Assembly: GCA_905221605.1 (NCBI GenBank)
Contig: CAJNDS010001924.1
Span: 486,001 to 550,000 of the forward strand
DNA from: Symbiodinium natans
Taxonomy: Eukaryota; Sar; Dinophyceae; Suessiales; Symbiodiniaceae
DNA: 64,000 bases
Direction of reading: 5' to 3'
Under the pieces are notes generated by a model, which made no database searches, was not told the DNA's origin, and worked only from the letters and a program-made list of their open reading frames with translations. How positions within the stretch are numbered: position 1 is the stretch's first letter; each line of letters opens with the position of its first letter. This document shows, one piece after another, positions 61,701-64,000 of the stretch. Made by a program: the position numbers and the translations under genes.

Positions 61701-62611
61701 CCACCCCCAAAAGCCATCTCCCGCAATCGCTCATTTTCTTCTTGAAGGCGCTCAAGCCTTCCCTTCTGTCCTGCCAAGGCCGCTTCCACTTGTCTTCTCA
61801 CCTCCTCCTGCACCAACTCCACCGGAATGGACGCCGATGAAGCATCGTCTGTTCCCACACTCCTCGGACCATGCAGCAAAGGAGCCTGTCTTGCCCAGCC
61901 TTCCATAATACGACGAGCACTGCTGGGAAACAGAGGAGGATCCCCACTTTGTTGTCCTGTCGGAGAAAAACCACCAGACATAGTTGCCGCTGCTGCCGGG
62001 TATGTTGCATGCTGCGGTGTGGAGGGGTGCGAAGTGGTATGCTGCTGCTGCAACTGCTCATGTTGTTGAACCACTAAACCACCACTACTACCCAACACTC
62101 GTTGCCTCGTGAGCGTCGTTGTCAGCGTCTCAACCTGTCCGGAAGCTTGGCGAAGATAATCCCCGAGACGACTCATCCAGGACGGGACTGGCAAGGCAGT
62201 CCCACCCTGGGAGCCTCCCGGGTGATTATCCGTACTCGCCCGCGCGACCAAGTGCGGAATCGTTGGCCCCACATTCCCAGCAGACACGGAAGACGTTTCT
62301 TGGCGAAGCCCGGAATCACAGGAAAATGTACCAGGCGGTCCCACATCTTCTGTCCTTGAAGTCATAGCTGGTGGCCATGGAGCGCTTTCCAAACTCGCTG
62401 CACCAGGTGAGGCCTGCACCATATCCTCACGCCTTACAACATCAGCCGAAAGTACCCCATTGGGCATCGCATTTCCAGCAGGATGACGATCGTAGCGCGG
62501 ACCAGCAGTCTCACCTTCCAATCTCGAATCAATGGCACGCCGAGCACCAGTTGGGCTCATAACCCCTTGGTCCTCGTGAGGACCAGGGGCGGAGGGCGCA
62601 GGAGCGGCCAT
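52760..62611 (-). CDS. Copia Gag-Pol polyprotein, 3283 aa, with extra modules
   Basis: One open frame; approximate residues: coiled coil 261-306; ten 19-residue repeats 331-517; gag region to about 975; CCCH finger 980-1002 (C-x8-C-x5-C-x3-H); CCHC knuckle 1011-1028 (CLLCGSTKHRARDC); aspartic protease DSGAS near 1189; a methyltransferase-like module 1404-1534 (HLFSG, GGPPRRT, LLEHP); a 2OG-dioxygenase-like module 1654-1766 (HRD, then H in QHHAYVG); integrase HHCC 1954-1974 and D, D, E near 1990, 2140 and 2177; RT with YVDD at 2721-2726; RNase H 2889-2975 (SDASF, AEAELIE, YVDNQ); two membrane segments 3066-3086 and 3110-3138; a terminal H-x5-C ... C-x2-C motif. It is much longer than usual copia proteins (about 1300-1500). 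The first ATG lies inside the LTR; the second in-frame ATG (62560) is exactly at the LTR edge. Confidence 0.95.
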   Translation of the reverse strand: MAAPAPSAPGPHEDQGVMSPTGARRAIDSRLEGETAGPRYDRHPAGNAMPNGVLSADVVRREDMVQASPGAASLESAPWPPAMTSRTEDVGPPGTFSCDSGLRQETSSVSAGNVGPTIPHLVARASTDNHPGGSQGGTALPVPSWMSRLGDYLRQASGQVETLTTTLTRQRVLGSSGGLVVQQHEQLQQQHTTSHPSTPQHATYPAAAATMSGGFSPTGQQSGDPPLFPSSARRIMEGWARQAPLLHGPRSVGTDDASSASIPVELVQEEVRRQVEAALAGQKGRLERLQEENERLREMAFGGGGDVKGQGRGGALWNEAQRQMREQSELPEDRGVPHGDRAYSASQVLHEDRGVPHGDRAYSASQVLHEDRGVPHGDRASFATQVLHEDRGVPHGDRASFATQVLHEDRGVPHGDRASFATHALREDRGVPHGDRASSASHALREDRGVPHGDRAYPASHALREDRGVPHGDRASFAHAPREDRGVPHGDRAYPASHALPEDRGVPHGDRVFAATSVTSGVRGALREGRQPVPSMSRAHDGPRAQRGEAGARSRSAGGHGELGNRPRNVYARGYGAKRSASASPSPSGGRGVVGERLSGGDVCGVPPFDRAFRARLEPELGIRGDYEPLKRPEGVATLGAPCEAPPGLSPPVAPGSEQQPGDVAPAAPSSPSPMDIVLTGIGQLQQMLLKKGDGLDVDKASPNFPMLPDYTPESGAIDFQDWLYLVEQQVSAMAASAGEWWKQVMGSALEAYQEYQALSPIKRLGVKARLSEELQDGKYQKLAKKVAALLLAALPTGVRDELVAYRVQGTHQILFRLMAVYQPGGAQDRAQLLKQLEVSESPGTATDAVVALRRWYRLYQRALDLGVSLPDESVQVKSLGVLTKKVAETNQDFRFKVSLAKAELQIDTRPTSENVLKYFQHLLAECEQLGATGRKATPSQASEAPGPKLKGMQQQPSDAGNTTQRPKAKASPPPTNPTKPCSWFTTDDGCRNGKNCSFRHSWEGLQRAERCLLCGSTKHRARDCPTKKVSPTDKPAPKPRLAKQQAAAATPTTGAASSEGPSLSSGPSVPAGDATREQPSSLTPSTSNKIDTEQVAAMLSETNKMLKALTSTQAQGSGTGSASSAPSDPLGVIQRQLEDLRRLRMLVVLPERVGNEDFRVKMDVYERLLQTEPEAVEKDSEEKMALLDSGASHAFRVAVDDREVEQGKLVKVALANDDHVVLSQNAGGTLLSSPSTNPSGGGTILPMGQLVQLLGCTVRWSPTRLEVRHPIHGKLRVKVNHFCPELTEVSALQLIKELEEKRVGEFTKTLEDMERQLKEIELSGCGDRGWEQHLMDLVETGARTSFCGFIQKVPYLQGVTPEAFATIPEEFPVTNKEGWRLLKGMPWSRRKRRSMFLSNNWLVHLFSGDKRKKGLASSSEWKASLHRDDVLVEVDLNLSSHFDMLKKDGIFKLLLWGAARGKIKALFGGPPRRTFPFTGNETMLSSQHVREVQLVARAMILWSVASEGRRILWREGSLETPGPGVGWLLEHPRVESRKVPGLEQGDNKESDLEEQERLAKEWFDLGKFSHRECRMLLEEMNFKKNLRASSRGEQEGSVVLGAYAHGGNRGVTTEALQRPWLTKYLNMFMRWNVETQLHEDCSWSALLVMETNEVPRHRDVRNARDSNNYLIGLGDDDPGREVSSGLWLEGDLDGQNGLGDDDPGREVSSGLWLEGDLDGQKFGGGGRCVERSCPFSGFEQLKGCLVEISGRMTRFNPKQHHAYVGKDQTQKELLVAAYTPLGLDKLPDEKVGKLRCLGFPIRSTLEWDEGPALHGRDQVREAQEELESEDEEEANGRVPCYDLFGTTMWKTFARMYTMDEVKCDLENLGPTTLGTNLNLWSLEGEDGHGLKAGTRTSRWPTGMISSVCDALCAWPGFATREHALTSMVRRLGRRDGEEGEGKLAKFSLEEWRIHLRRDHLPYRKDCRECIQRATGKPHRRVAHPSAYVLSIDTAGPFRATGTDGARYLLVGCFRFPKIPETGDPEQSGVQPGDVDKPDDEGDWLPGMEGEDVVSEVPATEGAPVGVSEELGPDPAAIREEDDPKQEEIKALERMSEPFEFESAYLCRPLKTRKKAETLKALQEMYLSLRQRGLPVLRVHCDRAREFMNEGMDMWAAARDIIVTKTQGDDPSQNGAAERAVGFIKGRVRTLLGQAKAYSKLGDAVVRSWWSRAASTICQQHAAQAFGRGNPSVAPFGSQVFIKRKRYGQGGTDFEDKWIQGSYLGPVETVSHGHVVRTVQGNVWYTTNVRRLPELPPYEDEGDDWHPERRVVGKTPPVVRVFRADEGGEDGNVFCMSRLVEPVSTTTDAVPDNETTEGWMESAGGEDAGDDMDESQWLVEDQEGEMDGRYWSRCVLDEEHNLRRCVPEDYQELFEGVNQATLEAERALEQRESQKVYKTYSVGDWFRLCRFVEDDDGKHGVEPVLENLEGPLQVVYTVQLDEVKQFLPRWKEAIGKEMKALLDAGALVPLTEEEHRRLERAGVLSILPAKGVFTAKPPDNPELLDDPGRELVKGSPSFFKRKARLVICGSFEGRSQKEDSYAGGCQGESLRAMIVHAAHKRGGSRPWKAAGTDIRNAFILAPMDDGEVVHCLYPPKVFQAAEIPFAKCLFRVDRALYGFSRSPKLWSTFRDNRLRRARFKVGELDAFLRQHRADENVWSVVVMTPGPDGTMQEEVRAFVNVYVDDILYLGEEEVVAATHGWITQEWKASDLTWASMEQPVRFLGLEIYETLNGFKIGQTGYISEVLRHYDVQGHGHGTPCPQSWLLGEVNFDEKQYDEQTLRRAQKITGELLWLSTKGRPDLIHTVATMSSLCVRDPETVERIGMRTLGYLKATADWFLFYEPTTHNHDVEGYSDASFAPQGGRSIGCSLACYLGCPISWRCGRQPLVSLSVAEAELIEAVNAIQMVYGLSSFTSEIRPDPPRLGLYVDNQAAVGLCSEAAGTWKTRHLRVRAFHLREAVRLKEITLRHIPGVSQLGDLGTKAFSKPRLLELCRMWGLGTTSPREQQPGPATGSTAATAHTTTPGVVGVIARLVLLLGWLVQGTRGASTKRSSNVPAEDVGGIQISVAWEFYALVFVSLVAAIGAWEAIKWLFEWYALKRDCSVSEARNARRLRRLQQAVQQELGSYGLGQNGPMTPELAPRHSPASAPEGRGPVPSLDRSASSWEEPPPPVRQTRRRTRDANTQTPREAYVKFRGPFFASQRGDHVHLYGDCQGLKSAYTNIDAKGMCAYCDGRKSLYELVG
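52795..53420 (-). other. C-terminal extension of the polyprotein: two membrane helices and a zinc-type motif
   Basis: After RNase H the frame continues about 260 residues: GVIARLVLLLGWLVQG (helix 1), FYALVFVSLVAAIGAWEAIK (helix 2), a basic coiled segment RNARRLRRLQQAVQQE, a Pro/Arg linker and VHLYGDCQGL ... MCAYCDG. It resembles neither RNase H nor any envelope protein I know. It could tether a polyprotein product to a membrane. Confidence 0.7.
56060..56760 (-). other. Integrase catalytic core within the polyprotein
   Basis: HLRRDHLPYRKDCRECIQ gives the HHCC zinc motif; LSIDTAGPF, VHCDRAREF and NGAAERAVG carry the D, D and E residues. An acidic insert of about 80 residues (around 56330-56560) separates the first two Asp strands. 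Confidence 0.9.
57314..57650 (-). other. 2OG-Fe(II) dioxygenase-like module within the polyprotein
   Basis: PRHRDVRN followed by NNYLIGLG and GLWLEGD, then after about 100 residues FNPKQHHAYVG and LLVAAYTP. The HxD ... H pattern with a GG/LW strand is that of a double-stranded beta-helix dioxygenase. A 75-bp tandem duplication lies between the two halves. No Arg for 2OG binding is obvious, so activity is doubtful. Confidence 0.5.
57447..57596 (-). repeat. 75-bp tandem duplication inside the dioxygenase-like module
   Basis: TTCTGTCCATCCAGGTCCCC begins at 57447 and again at 57522. The 25-residue unit GLGDDDPGREVSSGLWLEGD + LDGQN is doubled exactly in frame and the copies look identical, so the event is recent. 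Confidence 0.95.
58010..58402 (-). other. Cytosine-methyltransferase-like module within the polyprotein
   Basis: LVHLFSGDK resembles motif I, VLVEVDL motif II, KALFGGPPRRTF motif IV (GPPC, but with Arg in place of the catalytic Cys) and VGWLLEHPR motif VI. The order and spacing fit a C5-methyltransferase Rossmann fold that has lost catalytic residues. Inference from motifs only. Confidence 0.45.
59020..59680 (-). other. Gag zinc fingers and protease region
   Basis: CSWFTTDDGCRNGKNCSFRH is a CCCH finger, followed about 10 residues later by the CCHC knuckle. A CCCH finger beside the knuckle is unusual for copia Gag. The protease follows at 59031-59060 with LLDSGASHAF. Confidence 0.85.
61060..61625 (-). 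repeat. Ten tandem 57-bp repeats in the gag region
   Basis: Each unit encodes a 19-residue repeat around EDRGVPHGDRA, with variable YSAS/SFAT/YPAS ends. One unit is 18 residues. Most differences are confined to the three or four residues after DRA. Confidence 0.95.
62538..62549 (-). other. Possible primer-binding site (weak)
   Basis: TGGTGCTCGGCG begins 11 bases inside the 5' LTR edge; a PBS normally starts with TGG within a few bases of the LTR. I could not match it to a tRNA end, so this is tentative. Confidence 0.25.
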
Positions 62612-63010
62612 CGAAAAGAGGGATCTAAGGGAAACCAGGACTACACCCAGAAAGCCCCAGCTTCAACCAAACCCTCAAGACGGAAAAAACCCTGGACGGG
62701 GACCACCGGGCTAGGGGGGGTCCGGAAGAGGCTAGACCAGCCTAAGCTAGAGGAACCACCCGGGAAACACCCCCCAAAACCCTCACACCCCAATCCAGGC
62801 ACGCACTTTTTCATGCTTGAGCCAAAATCCAGTCGCAATGCTTACATATGCGGAGCTCTGCTCTCGCCTGTGCCGAAGCAATGCTTACATATGCTGAACG
62901 TCCTGCACACCTGTGCTGTAGCAATGCTTACATATGCAGAACATCCTGCACACAAAGGCATGGTGCCCTTCTCCACTTCAGCCTTCTCAGAGGCTTCCCT
63001 TATCCCAACA
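62561..63010 (-). repeat. 5' LTR
   Basis: Identical to 52281-52730 except for one base seen. On the minus strand it starts at 63010 with TGTTGGG. It includes the first 17 codons of the polyprotein frame. Confidence 0.95.
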
Positions 63011-63054
63011 AAACCCTAAACCCTAAACCTCTCTACCATATCAGCCTAAATGTT

Positions 63055-63345
63055 AAACACGAATTTGGCGTTTAGACCCCCATTTTTCAGCACGAATTGG
63101 GCGTTCTGACCCGTCTGACCCATTTGGCCCCCCCATTGTTCAGCACGAATTTGGCGTTTTGATCCATTCGGCCCCTCTGACCCTTTTGGCCCCCCCATTG
63201 TTCAGCGGGGATAGGAGCATCTGGGATAGGGGCATCTGGGGGGGGCATCTGGGAGTCCAATTTGGTGGCCCCGAAACCAAAAACAGCTGCAAGTTAAACA
63301 CAACTTATGAAACTTGCAGCTGGCCCCTCTGACCCCTTTGGCCCC
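63055..63345. repeat. About 65-bp tandem repeats with CCCCCCATTGTTCAGC
   Basis: Three to four imperfect copies of a unit containing TTGGCGTTT, GACCC, TTTGGCCCCCCCATTGTTCA and GCACGAA. GAAACTTGCAGCTGGCCCC then pairs with AACAGCTGCAAGTT as a short inverted repeat. No gene seen from here to the end of the window. Confidence 0.75.
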
Positions 63346-63589
63346 ATTGTTCACGCACTGCAGCTCAACGAGCCACGAAGCCAGCTGGGCACAGGACTGA
63401 CTTAGGACTCAGGGTTCCTGGATGGAATATCTTGAGGTCGGCCTCTTGGTGCGTCTGAACAGCAATTGAGAAAAACTTATTATCTTCATGCTATGGGATT
63501 CTTCGGGCGGGTGGGTTTTTTCCCGTTGCCTGCACACACTGCTGGCCTAGTAAGTGCTCGAACTTGAGATGCCGAACCCTAACCCAAAA

Positions 63590-63845
63590 GGTTAGGATTT
63601 AGGGTTTAGGGTTTAGGGTTTAGGGTTTAGGGTTTAGGGTTTAGGGTTAGGGTTTACTCTCAAGCCCAGGGCTTTTATGCTCGAAAGGTTCAAGCGGGGT
63701 AGTGCACAGCAGTTTTGCGCTCAAACTGCAACACCTGCCGAACCCTGACTGGAAAAGATTCCAGTGTTAGGGTTTAGGGTTTAGGGTTTAGGGTTTAGGG
63801 TTGAGGGTTGAGGGTTTAGGGTTTAGGGTTTAGGGTTTAGGGGCT
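63590..63845. repeat. TTTAGGG arrays at the right end
   Basis: Two G-strand blocks, 63597-63655 and 63770-63842. The sequence between and after them is unique, with no exon I can support. Confidence 0.9.
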
Positions 63846-64000
63846 TCGGGGAGGGGATTCCGTCCCAACGCTTTGCGTGACCCCAGTGGAACATGAGACG
63901 CGGTCAAAATCTCCGCTTGCTTCTTTTAGTAGAGGGGGCAGCTGTTGCAGCAAAACGCCGAGGATCGATAGGGGACGCGCTAAAATGATAGGGGCGTGCT

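Larger units (their letters stand above)
52281..63010 (-). mobile_element. Full-length Ty1/copia LTR retrotransposon, 10.7 kb
   Basis: Bounded by 450-bp direct repeats with one mismatch that I can see (52491 versus 62771), so it inserted very recently. Read on the minus strand: 5' LTR, one 3283-codon ORF, a purine tract CAAGGAGGAG, then the 3' LTR starting TGTTGGG. Domain order protease-integrase-RT-RNase H defines Ty1/copia. It sits in a CCCTAAA tract, antisense to the host genes. Because the target is repetitive, the target duplication (perhaps AAACC) and the outer LTR edge are uncertain by about 5 bases. Intact reading frame suggests it may still be mobile. Confidence 0.97.
1..64000. repeat. 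Interspersed telomere-type heptamer repeats, TTTAGGG / CCCTAAA, window-wide
   Basis: Short arrays of the heptamer and close variants (TTTGGGG, TTCAGGG, TTGAGGG, TTTCGGG) occur in both orientations almost everywhere except inside the retrotransposon, the SDR exons and a few insertions. Long pure arrays include 2398-2560 (G strand), 13077-13160 (G), 46134-46300 (G), 48125-48255 (C) and 32150-32370 (G). Because they are interstitial, change strand dozens of times and flank exons, they are not a chromosome end. They make up most intron sequence. The orientation is not random relative to exons (see findings). Confidence 0.95.

Noticed and set aside
52287-62562. Many + strand open frames across the retrotransposon
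   Set aside because: They are antisense shadows of the 3283-codon frame, for example the 352-codon frame at 60850-61908 that mirrors the gag repeats.

Overview
This window looks like nuclear DNA of a dinoflagellate, probably of the Symbiodiniaceae/Suessiales type. The evidence is: telomere-type heptamers (TTTAGGG/CCCTAAA) scattered through almost all non-coding DNA; genes broken into many tiny exons; splice donors that are mostly GC or GA rather than GT; acceptors that are nearly always AG followed by G; genes all pointing the same way (+ strand); and a giant single-ORF Ty1/copia element. No rRNA, tRNA or CRISPR was seen. The species assignment is inference.

Layout. (1) About 0.4-24.0 kb: a + strand gene of many short exons. 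The 3' part (about 7.6-24.0 kb) encodes a charged coiled-coil protein and ends with a stop at 24036-24038; I do not recognise the family. A TIR-bounded, hairpin-rich non-autonomous element (about 18.97-21.23 kb) lies inside it. (2) About 25.2-41.0 kb: a polyamine aminopropyltransferase (thermospermine/spermidine synthase, ACL5-like signatures), reconstructed as 15 exons of 10-69 nt that splice in frame into about 195 residues. Its N-terminal start and its C-terminal third were not found. Its introns carry minisatellites, MITE-like elements and telomere-like blocks. (3) 41909-44610: a short-chain dehydrogenase/reductase (SDR) of four exons with an N-terminal basic leader and a hydrophobic segment (332 residues if joined). 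A 0.43-kb foldback element sits in its first intron. (4) About 45.6-52.2 kb: exons of an unrecognised + strand gene, including one that encodes a membrane segment. (5) 52281-63010: a very young LTR retrotransposon on the - strand. Its two 450-bp LTRs differ at one position by my reading, and it has one uninterrupted 3283-codon polyprotein (gag, two zinc fingers, protease, a methyltransferase-like module, a 2OG-dioxygenase-like module, integrase, RT, RNase H, and a membrane-anchored C-terminal extension). It is inserted in a CCCTAAA tract. (6) 63.0-64.0 kb: short tandem repeats and more TTTAGGG.

The most interesting general signal is that telomere-like repeats are strand-polarised around exons. 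CCCTAAA tracts tend to lie just upstream of each acceptor and TTTAGGG tracts just downstream of each donor, so many introns begin with the G strand and end with the C strand. The polarity helped locate exons that no ORF finder would report. All exon joins were made by eye from sequence and protein-family knowledge; none was tested against RNA or a database.
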